Source: Halomonas alimentaria
GTDB taxonomy: Bacteria > Pseudomonadota > Gammaproteobacteria > Pseudomonadales > Halomonadaceae
Reading direction: 5' to 3'
Assembly: GCF_009902005.1 (NCBI RefSeq)
Contig: NZ_WUTT01000001.1
Span: 2,986,805 to 3,050,804, forward strand
Length of the DNA: 64,000 nt
Shown one piece after another: positions 34,468-43,017 of the stretch (positions within the stretch are counted from its first letter, which is position 1; the number at the start of each line of letters is the position of its first letter). A program made the translations under genes and the position numbers. Below the pieces are notes generated by a model. It saw only the letters and a program-made list of their open reading frames with translations, was not told the DNA's origin and searched no databases.

Positions 34468-35190
34468 ATGACGATGTCAACTCGCATTGGTCTTCTGGTT
34501 GACAGAGTGCTGCGCCGGGCCCTGCCGGGGCGATGCGCCTTCTGCCTCGCGCCGGCCCTCGCCGAGCGGCCCTGGTGCCAGGCCTGCTTCGAGGGGCTGC
34601 CGTGGAACCTGCCCGCCTGCCCCCTGTGTGGCGAGCCGCAGCCCGAGGCGTGGCGGGGCCGGACCTGTGGCGCCTGCCTGCGCCAGCCACCGGCCTTCGT
34701 GCGTACTCGGGCACCGCTGCGCTACAGCGACGAGATCGCCTGGCTGGTGCGGCGCTTCAAGTTCCAGGCCTCACCGCGGGCCGGAACGGTGCTGCTGGCG
34801 CTGCTGGAAACGGCACTGAGCGAGGAGGCGACGGCGTGGCCCGAGGCGCTGGTGCCGGTTCCACTGCATGCGCGTCGTGCCCGCGGGCGCGGCTTCGACC
34901 AGGCCGAGTGGCTGGCGGCAAGGCTGGCCAGGCGACTGGGGGTGCCGCTGCTGCGCGGTCGACGCCTGCATGATACGCCCAGTCAGCGGGGGCTCGACCG
35001 CCACGAGCGGCGGTCTAATCTGCGCGGAGGCTTCCGGATGCAGGACTCCCTGCCGGCGCGTGTGGCACTGCTTGACGACGTGATGACGACCGGCGCTACC
35101 CTGGAGGCCCTGGCTCGCGCCTGTCTGGCCGCCGGAGCCGAGGAGGTGGAGGCCTGGGCGGTGGCACGCACGCCACTGGGGGAAATATGA
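34468..35190 (+). CDS. comF: ComF-family phosphoribosyltransferase-like protein
   Basis: A 240-residue ComF/GntX-type protein. An N-terminal zinc-ribbon-like region has four Cys pairs (RCAFC, CQACF, CPLC, CGACL). A type-I PRTase domain follows, with VPVPLHARRARGRGFDQAEWLA and the PRPP loop VALLDDVMTTGAT near the end. Family members support DNA uptake or use of external DNA. The start is uncertain: ATG 34468 and 34474 both fit, and a GTG at 34411 is in frame. It is divergent from bioB. Confidence 0.9.
   Translation: MTMSTRIGLLVDRVLRRALPGRCAFCLAPALAERPWCQACFEGLPWNLPACPLCGEPQPEAWRGRTCGACLRQPPAFVRTRAPLRYSDEIAWLVRRFKFQASPRAGTVLLALLETALSEEATAWPEALVPVPLHARRARGRGFDQAEWLAARLARRLGVPLLRGRRLHDTPSQRGLDRHERRSNLRGGFRMQDSLPARVALLDDVMTTGATLEALARACLAAGAEEVEAWAVARTPLGEI
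34475..34504. promoter_or_regulatory. predicted BirA operator, site 2
   Basis: TGTCAACT-N14-GGTTGACA, a perfect inverted repeat over TGTCAAC/GTTGACA. It is closer to the BirA consensus than site 1, but it overlaps the predicted first codons of comF. Confidence 0.45.
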
Positions 35191-35231
35191 GCAAAGCCTG
35201 GTAGAGTGGGGTTTTCCCTGGAGGATGGACC

Positions 35232-36218
35232 ATGGACGCCGATCTGCACCCCTTCTCCACTCTGTCGCCCGCCCGGGTCGTGGCGGCCATCGAGTCGCTG
35301 GGCTTCTGGCTGCCAGGCGAGCCCTTCGCGTTGAACAGCTACGAGAACCGTGTCTACCTGGTCCACGATGACGAGCGCCGTCGCTGGGTGGCCAAATTCT
35401 ATCGCCCGGAGCGCTGGAGCGATGCGCGCATCCAGGAGGAGCATGACTTCCTGGCCGAGCTGGCCGCGGAGGAGGTGGCGGTGGCCGCTCCCTGGTGTGA
35501 TGAAGCGGGGCACAGCCTGCACCGGGCCGAGGGTTTCCGTTTCGCGCTCTTTCCGCAACTGCCGGGTCAGGCGCCGGAACTTGCGAACCCCGCCCACCTG
35601 TTTGCCCTGGGCGAACTGATCGGCAGCGTGCATGCGGTGGGTGAGCGGAAGCCCTTCAGGCACCGCGGCGCCATGGACATGGATGGCATGGTGCTCGACG
35701 CCCGCGAACGTGTGCTCGCCGGCCCCTGGCTGGGTCGCCTTCAGCGCCAGGCCTATGAGCGTGTCACGACGGCGCTGCATGAAGCGCTGGTGGCATATCG
35801 CTGGGACCCAGAGCAGGCGATACGCGTCCATGGTGACTGCCATATCGGCAATATCCTGGGTCGCGACGAATACTTCGCGCTGGTGGACTTCGACGACTGT
35901 CTGATGGCCCCGGCGGTGCAGGATCTGTGGATGCTGATCACCGCGCAGGCCCCGGAGGAGCGGCACATGCAGCTCTCGGAGGTGATCGAAGGCTACGAGC
36001 AGCACCGCGAGTTCGACCGCCGCGAACTGGCCCTGGCCGAGCCGCTGCGTACCCTTCGCCTGCTGCGTCACAGCGCCTGGCTGGTGTCACGCTGGGAGGA
36101 CCCGGCCTTTCCGGTAGCCTTTCCCTGGCTGGCAGATGCGGGTTACTGGGACGGCCATATCAGGACCCTGGAGCAGCAGCGCCAGGCGCTCGAGCGGGCG
36201 CCGCGCTGGTTGGCATGA
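35232..36218 (+). CDS. srkA: stress response kinase A
   Basis: A 328-residue YihE/SrkA protein of the aminoglycoside-phosphotransferase fold, a Ser/Thr kinase linked to envelope stress survival. It has ALNSYENRVYLVHDD at the N-terminus, the ATP lysine in WVAKFYRPERW, the catalytic loop VHGDCHIGNIL and metal motif LVDFDDCLMAP. GGAGGATGG precedes ATG 35232. It is a single gene ending at a strong bidirectional hairpin. Confidence 0.95.
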   Translation: MDADLHPFSTLSPARVVAAIESLGFWLPGEPFALNSYENRVYLVHDDERRRWVAKFYRPERWSDARIQEEHDFLAELAAEEVAVAAPWCDEAGHSLHRAEGFRFALFPQLPGQAPELANPAHLFALGELIGSVHAVGERKPFRHRGAMDMDGMVLDARERVLAGPWLGRLQRQAYERVTTALHEALVAYRWDPEQAIRVHGDCHIGNILGRDEYFALVDFDDCLMAPAVQDLWMLITAQAPEERHMQLSEVIEGYEQHREFDRRELALAEPLRTLRLLRHSAWLVSRWEDPAFPVAFPWLADAGYWDGHIRTLEQQRQALERAPRWLA

Positions 36219-36223
36219 AGACG

Positions 36224-36252
36224 CCGCGCCTCTTCTGGACGAAGAGGCGCGG
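36224..36252. terminator. bidirectional hairpin between srkA and the next gene
   Basis: A perfect 12-bp stem CCGCGCCTCTTC/GAAGAGGCGCGG with loop TGGAC lies 5 bp after the srkA stop and 21 bp beyond the convergent gene's stop. No T-tract is seen on either side. Confidence 0.6.
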
Positions 36253-36273
36253 ATCAGCTGTCGGTGGGGGGGA

Positions 36274-36816
36274 TTACTGGGCGTCGGGGTCGGGCTGCTC
36301 GGCGGGGATCGGGTTGGCGACGCCGTCACCCTCGGCCTGACGACGTTCGATATTGATCTGCTCGGAGGGATTCTCCTGCTCCTCGATGGCCAACTCGCTG
36401 GCCACCTGGAGCTCGAAGCCGTGTTCCGGGGTGATCTCGCAGCGGCCGTCCTGGCAGGCATTGATACCGAACTCGCCGTCGCTGTCGTAGGCCGCGGCGG
36501 AGATCTCGCCGCTGTAGATGTGGCTGTCGCTGCCTTCGGTGTCGATGCAGGTGACGCTGGAGGTGGTGATACGGATGCGTTCGCCATCGAGCTGCGCATC
36601 ACCGACCATCACGCAGTAATCGGGTACCTGATGGCTACCGCTGCCATCGGCCACCGGGCGCAGCAGGATGTCGTCCTGGCGAGGCGCCTCGGCGTCGAGG
36701 CTCAATGACGAGACCACCTGCACTTCCAGGCGGGCATCGGCGGGAAGCACCAGGGTGGTGGCGAAGGCCAGGGAGGGGGCCAGCAGGAGGCCCAGCAGCA
36801 GGGGTGTCTTGGTCAT
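36274..36816 (-). CDS. small exported acidic protein, unknown function
   Basis: A 180-residue protein with a signal peptide (MTKTPLLLGLLLAPSLAFA|TT). The body is soluble and acidic, with three Cys residues (YCVMVG, VTCIDTEG, NACQDGRCEI), so one disulfide pair is likely. The tail is rich in Glu, Gln and Pro (NIERRQAEGDGVANP ... AEQPDPDAQ). ATG 36816 was preferred over a start 27 bp upstream, because it places the signal at the N-terminus. I recognise no domain. Confidence 0.65.
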   Translation of the reverse strand: MTKTPLLLGLLLAPSLAFATTLVLPADARLEVQVVSSLSLDAEAPRQDDILLRPVADGSGSHQVPDYCVMVGDAQLDGERIRITTSSVTCIDTEGSDSHIYSGEISAAAYDSDGEFGINACQDGRCEITPEHGFELQVASELAIEEQENPSEQINIERRQAEGDGVANPIPAEQPDPDAQ

Positions 36817-37004
36817 GTCGGGCTCTCGCGGAAAGATCTGCACAGCATGAAAGACTGCATAATATCACAGCCTGACGCATCGACTCACCGCCGGGTTTCG
36901 GGTGCGGCAGGATGTCGCGAGGGATGGCATGGCGAGAACGCGTCGGCCGAGATGCCGAAAGGGGGCGGCGGGCTGCTAGACTATTGGCTTGGAGTGACAA
37001 AAAA

Positions 37005-37033
37005 TTGTACAGGAATGTGTCCCTGTATATATT
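37005..37033 (+). promoter_or_regulatory. sigma-70 promoter of folE with internal inverted repeat
   Basis: TTGTAC (37005-37010), 17-bp spacer, TATATT (37028-37033), about 46 bp before folE. The spacer contains TACAGG-N8-CCTGTA (37008-37027), which would place a repressor between the two promoter hexamers. Confidence 0.6.
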
Positions 37034-37078
37034 ATGTACATGAAAGCTGGCAATCAGTGACGACCTGACGGGGCCCCC

Positions 37079-37636
37079 ATGACAGAAGAGCTCGCCAACC
37101 ACTACCGACAGATCATCCTCGCGCTGGGCGAGGATCCCGAGCGGGAGGGACTGCGTGACACGCCCAAGCGTGCCGCCAAGGCCATGCAGTTCCTTAACCG
37201 CGGTTATCTCCAGTCGCTGGAGGAGATCGTCAATGGCGCTGTCTTTGCGTCGGAGACCGACGAGATGGTGTTGGTCAAGGATATAGAGCTCTATTCCATG
37301 TGTGAGCACCACCTGCTGCCCTTCATCGGCAAGTGCCATATCGCCTACCTGCCCGATGGCAAGGTGCTGGGGCTCTCCAAGTTCGCGCGTATCGTCGACA
37401 TGTTCGCCCGGCGCATGCAGATCCAGGAGAACCTCACCCGCCAGATCGCCGAGGCCGTCCAGGAGGTGACCGGCGCCCGTGGTGTGGCGGTGGTGATCGA
37501 GGCTCGCCATCTGTGCATGATGATGCGCGGCGTCGAGAAACAGAACTCCAGCATGACCTCCTCGGTGATGCTCGGCGCCTTCCGACAGAACCAGTCGACC
37601 CGTCAGGAGTTCCTGACGCTGATCAACGGGCGCTGA
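37079..37636 (+). CDS. folE: GTP cyclohydrolase I (type IA)
   Basis: A 185-residue zinc enzyme that converts GTP to 7,8-dihydroneopterin triphosphate. It has [18 protein letters not shown], the zinc-binding Cys/His region [29 protein letters not shown] and the second zinc-site Cys in HLCMMMRGV. Length matches E. coli-like FolE. It precedes folX by 39 bp. Confidence 0.97.
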   Translation: MTEELANHYRQIILALGEDPEREGLRDTPKRAAKAMQFLNRGYLQSLEEIVNGAVFASETDEMVLVKDIELYSMCEHHLLPFIGKCHIAYLPDGKVLGLSKFARIVDMFARRMQIQENLTRQIAEAVQEVTGARGVAVVIEARHLCMMMRGVEKQNSSMTSSVMLGAFRQNQSTRQEFLTLINGR

Positions 37637-37675
37637 ATCCAGGCGCATACTCTTGAGAGCCCAGGAGAGCCGGCC

Positions 37676-38077
37676 ATGCCGCTGCATGCCATTGACGACC
37701 AGCACTTCGACCACGATCTGGCAACCATTCGCATCAAGAACCTTCGCCTGCGCACCCATATCGGGATAAAAGAAGAGGAGATCAAGAATCGTCAGGACGT
37801 GGTGATCAACGCGGTGATCCGCTATCGCGCCGACAAGGCGGTGGCGTTCAACCATATCGAGCAGGCATTGAATTACCGCACCATCACCAAGCAGGTGATC
37901 GCCCATGTCGAGGAGAACCGTTTCCTGCTGCTCGAGCGCATGACCCGCGAGGTACTCGACCTGATCATGGCCCACGAGCAGGTGTTGACCGCCCAGGTCG
38001 AGATTGACAAGCCCCACGCCCTGCGCTTCGCCGACTCGGTCTCCATTACCCTCTCCGAGAGCCGTCAGCTTCGTTGA
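37676..38077 (+). CDS. folX: dihydroneopterin triphosphate 2'-epimerase
   Basis: A 133-residue FolB/FolX-fold protein. The pattern [35 protein letters not shown] and a [13 protein letters not shown] segment favour the epimerase FolX over aldolase FolB. It converts dihydroneopterin triphosphate to the monapterin form. It follows folE in the same direction. The last six codons and the stop belong to the first copy of a 21-bp tandem repeat. Confidence 0.9.
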   Translation: MPLHAIDDQHFDHDLATIRIKNLRLRTHIGIKEEEIKNRQDVVINAVIRYRADKAVAFNHIEQALNYRTITKQVIAHVEENRFLLLERMTREVLDLIMAHEQVLTAQVEIDKPHALRFADSVSITLSESRQLR

Positions 38078-38127
38078 GAAAGCCGTCAGCTTCGTTGAGA
38101 GAGCCGTCAGCTTCTTTGAGAGAGCCG
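38057..38127 (+). repeat. 21-bp tandem repeat at the folX stop
   Basis: Three copies of GAGAGCCGTCAGCTTCGTTGA at 38057-38077, 38078-38098 and 38099-38119 (one or no change each) plus a partial copy to 38127. The first copy encodes the folX C-terminus and its TGA; the later ones repeat the same codons and stop in frame. Confidence 0.9.
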
Positions 38128-38154
38128 CACGAGCCGCGTTGATGCTGGCGTGCG

Positions 38155-38193
38155 AAAAGGTGGGCCCCGCGCTTGGAGTGCCGGGGCCTTTGC
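38155..38193 (+). terminator. probable terminator of the folE-folX unit
   Basis: The stem GGCCCCG/CGGGGCC has a 12-nt loop, with AAAGG and CCTTT extending it imperfectly. It is followed by GCGCTTAGC. It lies 35 bp before the start region of the next gene. Confidence 0.5.
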
Positions 38194-38244
38194 GCTTAGC
38201 ATGAGGGCAAACCGACCAGTGCCGCGATGCGGCGGGAGAACAAT

Positions 38245-39702
38245 ATGCAAGCCCTCAAGGAAACGCAGCTCTACTGTCCCTTCGCCTATATCGATGGCAG
38301 TTGGGTAGCCGCGGACAGTGGCGAACAGATCCAGGTCGTCAACCCGGCCACCGGCGAGGCCATGGGTGACGTGCCACGCCTGGGACGTGCCGAGACCGAT
38401 CGCGCCATCGAGGCCGCTCATGCGGCCCTGCCTGCCTGGAAGGGGCTGAGCGCCCTGGAGCGTGCCGACATCCTGATGAAGTGGTACGAGCTGATGCTCG
38501 AGCATCAGGATGACCTGGCGATGATCATGACCTTCGAGCAGGGCAAGCCGCTCAAGGAAGCCGCCGGGGAGATCGCCTACGCGGCGAGTTTCCTGCGCTG
38601 GTTCGCCGAGGAGGCACGGCGTGTCTACGGTGATACCGTTCCCGCCGCCAAGGCCAATCAGCGCATCGTGGTGACCAAGCAGCCGGTGGGCGTGGTCGGG
38701 GCCATCACCCCCTGGAACTTCCCTGCTGCCATGATCACCCGCAAGGCCGGGGCGGCCCTGGCCGCTGGCTGTACCATCGTCTGCAAGCCGGCCAGCCAGA
38801 CGCCGTTCTCGGCCACCGCCCTGGCCCTGCTGGCCGAGCGCGCCGGCGTGCCACGCGGCGTGTTCAACGTGGTACCCGGGCGTGCCAGCGAGATCGCCGC
38901 GGCCATGACCGAGTCGCCGCTGGTGCGCAAGATCACCTTCACCGGCTCCACCGAGGTCGGGCGTGAGCTGATGGCCAACGCCGCGCAGCATATCCAGAAG
39001 ATCTCTCTGGAGCTGGGCGGCAACGCGCCTTTCATCGTCTTCGAGGATGCCGACCTGGACGCCGCGGTGGAGGGTGCCATGGCGGCGAAGTTCCGCAATG
39101 CCGGGCAGACCTGTGTCTGCACCAACCGCTTCCTGGTGCAGTCCAGCGTGGTCAACGCCTTCTGCGAGAAGCTCGCCGTGGCCATGCACAGCGAGCTCAG
39201 GGTGGGCGACGGCACCCAGCCTGATATCAACATCGGCCCGCTGATCGATGACAAGGCGGTGGCCAAGGTGAGCGAGCACGTACAGGATGCCGTGGACAAG
39301 GGCGCCGAGCTGCTGCTTGGCGGCCACCCGCACCCGCTGGGCGGTAACTTCTTCACGCCGACCCTGATCAGCTTCGCCACCGACCAGATGAAGGTGGCCC
39401 GGGAGGAGACCTTCGGCCCGCTGGCCGCGGTGTTCCCCTTCGATGACGAGGAGAGCGCGGTGGCGATGGCCAACGATACCGAGTACGGCCTCGCCGCCTA
39501 CTTCTACTCCCGTGACCTGGGCCGTGTGTGGCGCGTCGCCGATGCCCTGGAGTACGGCATGGTCGGCATCAACACCGGCCTGATCTCCAACGCCGCCGCC
39601 CCCTTCGGTGGGGTCAAGGCGTCCGGCCTGGGTCGCGAGGGCGGCCACCAGGGGCTGGAGGAGTTCCTGGAGACCAAGTACCTCTGCATCGATCTGGGGT
39701 GA
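38245..39702 (+). CDS. gabD: succinate-semialdehyde dehydrogenase (GabD type)
   Basis: A 485-residue aldehyde dehydrogenase oxidising succinate semialdehyde to succinate. The substrate-class pattern is GabD-like throughout. It shows TPWNFPAAMITRKAGAALAAGC, cofactor motif FTGSTEVGRELM, catalytic Glu in LELGGNAPFIV and catalytic Cys in NAGQTCVCTNR. ATG 38245 has GGGAGA upstream; an in-frame ATG at 38227 lacks this. No gabT is adjacent. Other short semialdehyde substrates cannot be excluded. Confidence 0.9.
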   Translation: MQALKETQLYCPFAYIDGSWVAADSGEQIQVVNPATGEAMGDVPRLGRAETDRAIEAAHAALPAWKGLSALERADILMKWYELMLEHQDDLAMIMTFEQGKPLKEAAGEIAYAASFLRWFAEEARRVYGDTVPAAKANQRIVVTKQPVGVVGAITPWNFPAAMITRKAGAALAAGCTIVCKPASQTPFSATALALLAERAGVPRGVFNVVPGRASEIAAAMTESPLVRKITFTGSTEVGRELMANAAQHIQKISLELGGNAPFIVFEDADLDAAVEGAMAAKFRNAGQTCVCTNRFLVQSSVVNAFCEKLAVAMHSELRVGDGTQPDINIGPLIDDKAVAKVSEHVQDAVDKGAELLLGGHPHPLGGNFFTPTLISFATDQMKVAREETFGPLAAVFPFDDEESAVAMANDTEYGLAAYFYSRDLGRVWRVADALEYGMVGINTGLISNAAAPFGGVKASGLGREGGHQGLEEFLETKYLCIDLG

Positions 39703-39781
39703 CCGGGCTTCGCCCGGAGCTGTAAGTCCCCGGCTCCGCCGGGAGCTGGAAGAACGCCCGCTTCGCGGGCTTAAGCTGGAA

Positions 39782-39818
39782 GAAAAATCGCCTCCATGGC
39801 CTGGCCATGGAGGCGATT
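39782..39818 (-). terminator. Rho-independent terminator of purH
   Basis: A perfect 15-bp stem AATCGCCTCCATGGC/GCCATGGAGGCGATT has a 3-nt loop. On the minus strand it is followed by TTTTTCTTCC. It ends the prmA-dusB-fis-purH side. Confidence 0.85.
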
Positions 39819-39832
39819 CACATTAGGGTGCT

Positions 39833-39867
39833 TTCCAGCTTCCAGCTTCCAGCTTCCAGCTTCCAGC
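39833..39867. repeat. heptamer array TTCCAGC x5
   Basis: Five perfect head-to-tail copies of TTCCAGC (GCTGGAA on the minus strand) lie 12 bp beyond the purH stop. A sister array with one base changed (TTGCAGC) is at 56607-56676. Confidence 0.95.
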
Positions 39868-39879
39868 TCGCCGCAGGCG

Positions 39880-41460
39880 TCAGTGCCTGAAGTGGCGCAT
39901 GCCGGTGAACACCATGGCGATGCCGGCCTCGTTGGCGGCGTCGATCACCTCCTGGTCGCGCATGGAGCCGCCGGGCTGGATCACCGCGGCGATGCCGGCG
40001 GCGGCGGCGGCGTCGATGCCATCGCGGAAGGGGAAGAAGGCGTCACTGGCCATCACCGAGCCCGGCACCGAGAGGCCCTCGTCGGCGGCCTTGATGCCGG
40101 CGATCTTGGCGGAGTAGACGCGGCTCATCTGACCGGCGCCCACGCCGATGGTCTGGCCATCCTTGGCGTAGACGATGGCGTTGGACTTGACGTACTTGGC
40201 CACCTTCCAGGCGAAGGCCAGGTCGCGCAGCTCCTGCTCGGTGGGCACGCGCTCGCTGACCACGGTGAGCTCGTCGCGGCCGACCATGCCCAGGTCGCGG
40301 TCCTGGACCAGCAACCCGCCGGTGACCCGCTTGAAGTCGTGGGCATGGCCACGGCTGCCGGGCCAGTGGGCACCGACGTCGAGCAGGCGCACGTTCTGCT
40401 TCTCGGCGACGATCTCGGCGGCCTCGGCTTCTACGCCGGGGGCGATGATCACCTCGACGAACTGGCGGTCGATGATGGCGCGGGCGGTGTCGGCATCCAG
40501 CGGCACGTTGAAGGCGATGATGCCGCCGAAGGCGCTGGTGGGGTCGGTGGCGAAGGCCTTGTCGTAGGCCTCCAGTGCGCTGGCGCCCACCGCCACGCCG
40601 CAGGGGTTGGCGTGCTTGACGATCACGCAGGCGGTATCGCTGAAGGCCTTGACGCACTCGAAGGCGGCATCAGTGTCGGCGACATTGTTGAAGGAGAGCG
40701 CCTTGCCGTTGAGCTGTACGGCGGTCGCCACGCTGGGCTCGCTGGCATCGGCCTCCACGTAGAAGGCGGCGTTCTGGTGCGGGTTCTCGCCGTAGCGCAT
40801 GGCCTGCTTCTTCTCGAACTGCAGGTTGTAGGTGCGCGGGAAGCCGTCTTCGCCGCCGGGGACGCGCTGGCCGAGATAGTCGGCGATGGCGGCGTCGTAG
40901 CCGGCGGTGTGTTCGAAGGCCTTCACCGCCAGGTCGAAGCGAGTGGCGTCACTCACCGCGCCGTCCTGGGCGGCGATCTCGCCCAGCACCCGGGCATAGT
41001 CGCCGGCGTCCACCACGATGGTGGTGTGGGCGTGGTTCTTGGCGCAGGCGCGCACCATGGTGGGACCGCCGATATCGATATTCTCGATGGCGTCTCCCAG
41101 GGTGCAGTCCGGCTTCGCCACGGTCTGGGCGAAGGGGTAGAGGTTGACCACCACCATGTCGATAGGGGCGATATCGTGCTCCGCCATCACCGCATCGTCC
41201 TCGCCGCGGCGACCCAGGATACCGCCGTGGATCTTCGGATGCAGGGTCTTGACCCGGCCGTCCATGATCTCGGGGAAACCGGTGTGCTCGGAGACCTCGG
41301 TCACCGCTATGGCGTTCTCCTGGAGCAGACGGAAGGTGCCTCCGGTGGAGAGCAGCTCTACGCCTTGCTCGGACAGGCCGCGGGCGAAGTCGACGATGCC
41401 GGTCTTGTCGGAGACGCTGATCAGGGCGCGGCGAACCGGGGTGGGGGAGGCTTGGGCCAT
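39880..41460 (-). CDS. purH: bifunctional AICAR transformylase / IMP cyclohydrolase
   Basis: A 526-residue enzyme for the last two steps of IMP synthesis. The N-terminal MGS-like cyclohydrolase domain has [18 protein letters not shown] and [13 protein letters not shown]. The C-terminal AICAR transformylase domain has FVEVIIAPG, the KHANPCGVA motif and [20 protein letters not shown]. Length is normal. It lies downstream of fis on the same strand, 100 bp away. Confidence 0.98.
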   Translation of the reverse strand: MAQASPTPVRRALISVSDKTGIVDFARGLSEQGVELLSTGGTFRLLQENAIAVTEVSEHTGFPEIMDGRVKTLHPKIHGGILGRRGEDDAVMAEHDIAPIDMVVVNLYPFAQTVAKPDCTLGDAIENIDIGGPTMVRACAKNHAHTTIVVDAGDYARVLGEIAAQDGAVSDATRFDLAVKAFEHTAGYDAAIADYLGQRVPGGEDGFPRTYNLQFEKKQAMRYGENPHQNAAFYVEADASEPSVATAVQLNGKALSFNNVADTDAAFECVKAFSDTACVIVKHANPCGVAVGASALEAYDKAFATDPTSAFGGIIAFNVPLDADTARAIIDRQFVEVIIAPGVEAEAAEIVAEKQNVRLLDVGAHWPGSRGHAHDFKRVTGGLLVQDRDLGMVGRDELTVVSERVPTEQELRDLAFAWKVAKYVKSNAIVYAKDGQTIGVGAGQMSRVYSAKIAGIKAADEGLSVPGSVMASDAFFPFRDGIDAAAAAGIAAVIQPGGSMRDQEVIDAANEAGIAMVFTGMRHFRH

Positions 41461-41560
41461 GGGGACACTCTCTTGACGTCTGGGGCGATGGATGGATAAG
41501 CAGAAAGTCGCGGTGGCGGGTCGTGAGTGACGCGCCGAAGGGAGCCGGGGACTCCCTTCG

Positions 41561-41881
41561 TCATATCAGGTCATACTGCTTGAGTTTCTTGCGCAGGGTG
41601 CCGCGATTGAGGCCGAGCATCTCGGCGGCGCGGGTCTGGTTGCCCTGGGTATGCTCGAGCACCGAGGCGAGCAGCGGGGCCTCGACCTCGGCCATTACCA
41701 TGGCGTAGAGCCCGGTGACTTCACCGCCATCGAGATGGGCAAAGTAGCGGCGCATGGAGAGGTCCACCGCTTCGCGAAGCGGCTGCTGGCCACCTTCCTG
41801 CACTGAGAGATCAGGCGTGGCATCGTCCAGTTGGCGGCCTGTCGAAAGCTCTGGGTCGGATGGAAGGGCTTGGCTGTTCAT
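41561..41881 (-). CDS. fis: DNA-binding protein Fis
   Basis: A 106-residue nucleoid-associated factor. The C-terminal helix-turn-helix is clear: [33 protein letters not shown]. The N-terminal extension is slightly longer than in E. coli. It overlaps the dusB stop by ATGA, the conserved dusB-fis arrangement of gammaproteobacteria. Confidence 0.97.
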   Translation of the reverse strand: MNSQALPSDPELSTGRQLDDATPDLSVQEGGQQPLREAVDLSMRRYFAHLDGGEVTGLYAMVMAEVEAPLLASVLEHTQGNQTRAAEMLGLNRGTLRKKLKQYDLI

Positions 41882-42939
41882 GCGGCTCGTGTTCCTTTCG
41901 CGGTCGCACCCGACTCGTCAGGCGCGGTGGCCGACGAATGGGCATGACCAAAGAGGTCATCGATGAAACGGTGCTGGTCGGCAGTGCTCTCGAGGCGGTT
42001 GAAGCACCCCCTCAGCTCGCGCCGCTGGGCCTCATGGAAGCGATCGTCGGCGGCCAGGTACCAGCCGACGTGCTTGCGTGCGATACGCACGCCCATGAAG
42101 TCACCGTAGAAATCGTGGAGCGAGTCCAGGTGGTCGCGCAGCACGCCGGCACGCTCGCTGTCACTCGGCGGCAACAGGGGTTCGCCATGGCGCAGATAGT
42201 GGTTGATCTCGCGGAAGATCCAGGGATTGCCCTGGGCGCCACGCCCGACCATCACCGCATCCGCTCCAGTATAGTCGAGGACCTCGGCGGCCTTCTCGGG
42301 TGAGTCGATATCGCCGTTGGCGAACACCGGAATCTTCACCGCCGCCTTGATGGCGGCGATGGTGTCGTACTCGGCGTGTCCGGCGTAGCGCTGCTGGCGG
42401 TGACGACCGTGCACCGCCAGGGCCTGGATACCGGCGTCTTCGGCCAGGCGTGCCACGCGCAGGCCATTGTTGCTCTCGGCGCACCAGCCGGTGCGGATCT
42501 TCAGGGTCACCGGCACGTCGACTGCTGCCACCACCGCCTCGAGGATCTCGGCCACCAGCGCCTCGTCGCGCAGCAGCGCGGAGCCGGCCGCCTTGTTGCA
42601 GACCTTCTTGGCCGGGCAGCCCATGTTGATGTCGATGATCTCGGCGCCCTGGTCGGCGTTGAGGCGGGCGGCCTCGGCCAGCATTGCAGCGTCGCCCCCA
42701 GCAATCTGCACGCTGCGCGGCCCGGGCTCGCCGCGGTGGTCCATGCGCAGCCGCGACTTGCGGGTGTGCCACAGGTTGGGATCCGAGGTGACCATCTCGC
42801 CAACCACCAGCCCGGCACCCAGGCGGCGACACAGCTGCCGGAAGGGGCGATCGGTGACACCGGCCATCGGCGCCAGGATGGCCCGGTTGGGCAGGGTATG
42901 GTCACCGATGCGGGGCAGTGGCTGGCTGGAGTCGGACAT
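41878..42939 (-). CDS. dusB: tRNA-dihydrouridine synthase B
   Basis: A 353-residue FMN enzyme reducing uridine in the tRNA D-loop. It has [41 protein letters not shown] with the catalytic Cys, KIRTGW and an FANGDI segment. ATG 42939 matches the family start [12 protein letters not shown]; a longer in-frame start 36 bp upstream is unlikely. It is cotranscribed with fis. Confidence 0.97.
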   Translation of the reverse strand: MSDSSQPLPRIGDHTLPNRAILAPMAGVTDRPFRQLCRRLGAGLVVGEMVTSDPNLWHTRKSRLRMDHRGEPGPRSVQIAGGDAAMLAEAARLNADQGAEIIDINMGCPAKKVCNKAAGSALLRDEALVAEILEAVVAAVDVPVTLKIRTGWCAESNNGLRVARLAEDAGIQALAVHGRHRQQRYAGHAEYDTIAAIKAAVKIPVFANGDIDSPEKAAEVLDYTGADAVMVGRGAQGNPWIFREINHYLRHGEPLLPPSDSERAGVLRDHLDSLHDFYGDFMGVRIARKHVGWYLAADDRFHEAQRRELRGCFNRLESTADQHRFIDDLFGHAHSSATAPDESGATAKGTRAA

Positions 42940-42970
42940 GGCTCGGGGCAGTGGCGGCAAGAGGGGGCAT

Positions 42971-42999
42971 ATCATACGCCCCCCGCCGGACAGGGTGAA
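42971..42999 (-). promoter_or_regulatory. promoter of dusB-fis
   Basis: On the minus strand TTCACC, 17-bp spacer, TATGAT (42976-42971). It lies in the 78-bp gap after prmA and about 32 bp before the dusB start. Confidence 0.5.
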
Positions 43000-43017
43000 G
43001 TGGCAGTCGGGGCGTGG

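Larger units (their letters stand above)
39703..39879. other. repeat-rich gabD/purH intergenic region
   Basis: After the gabD stop come three small GC hairpins (CCGGGCTTCGCCCGG, CCCCGGCTCCGCCGGG, GCCCGCTTCGCGGGC), two copies of AGCTGGAAGAA, the purH terminator and a heptamer array. No coding sequence is supported here. Confidence 0.6.

Noticed and set aside
38107-39648. Long open frame on the minus strand opposite gabD
   Set aside because: It lies wholly opposite a clear aldehyde dehydrogenase, has His/Gly-rich shadow composition and no recognisable domain; high GC favours such frames.
39796-41499. 567-codon plus-strand open frame opposite purH
   Set aside because: It is Gly/Val/His-rich, low in any motif and fully antisense to purH. 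It is a GC-driven shadow frame.
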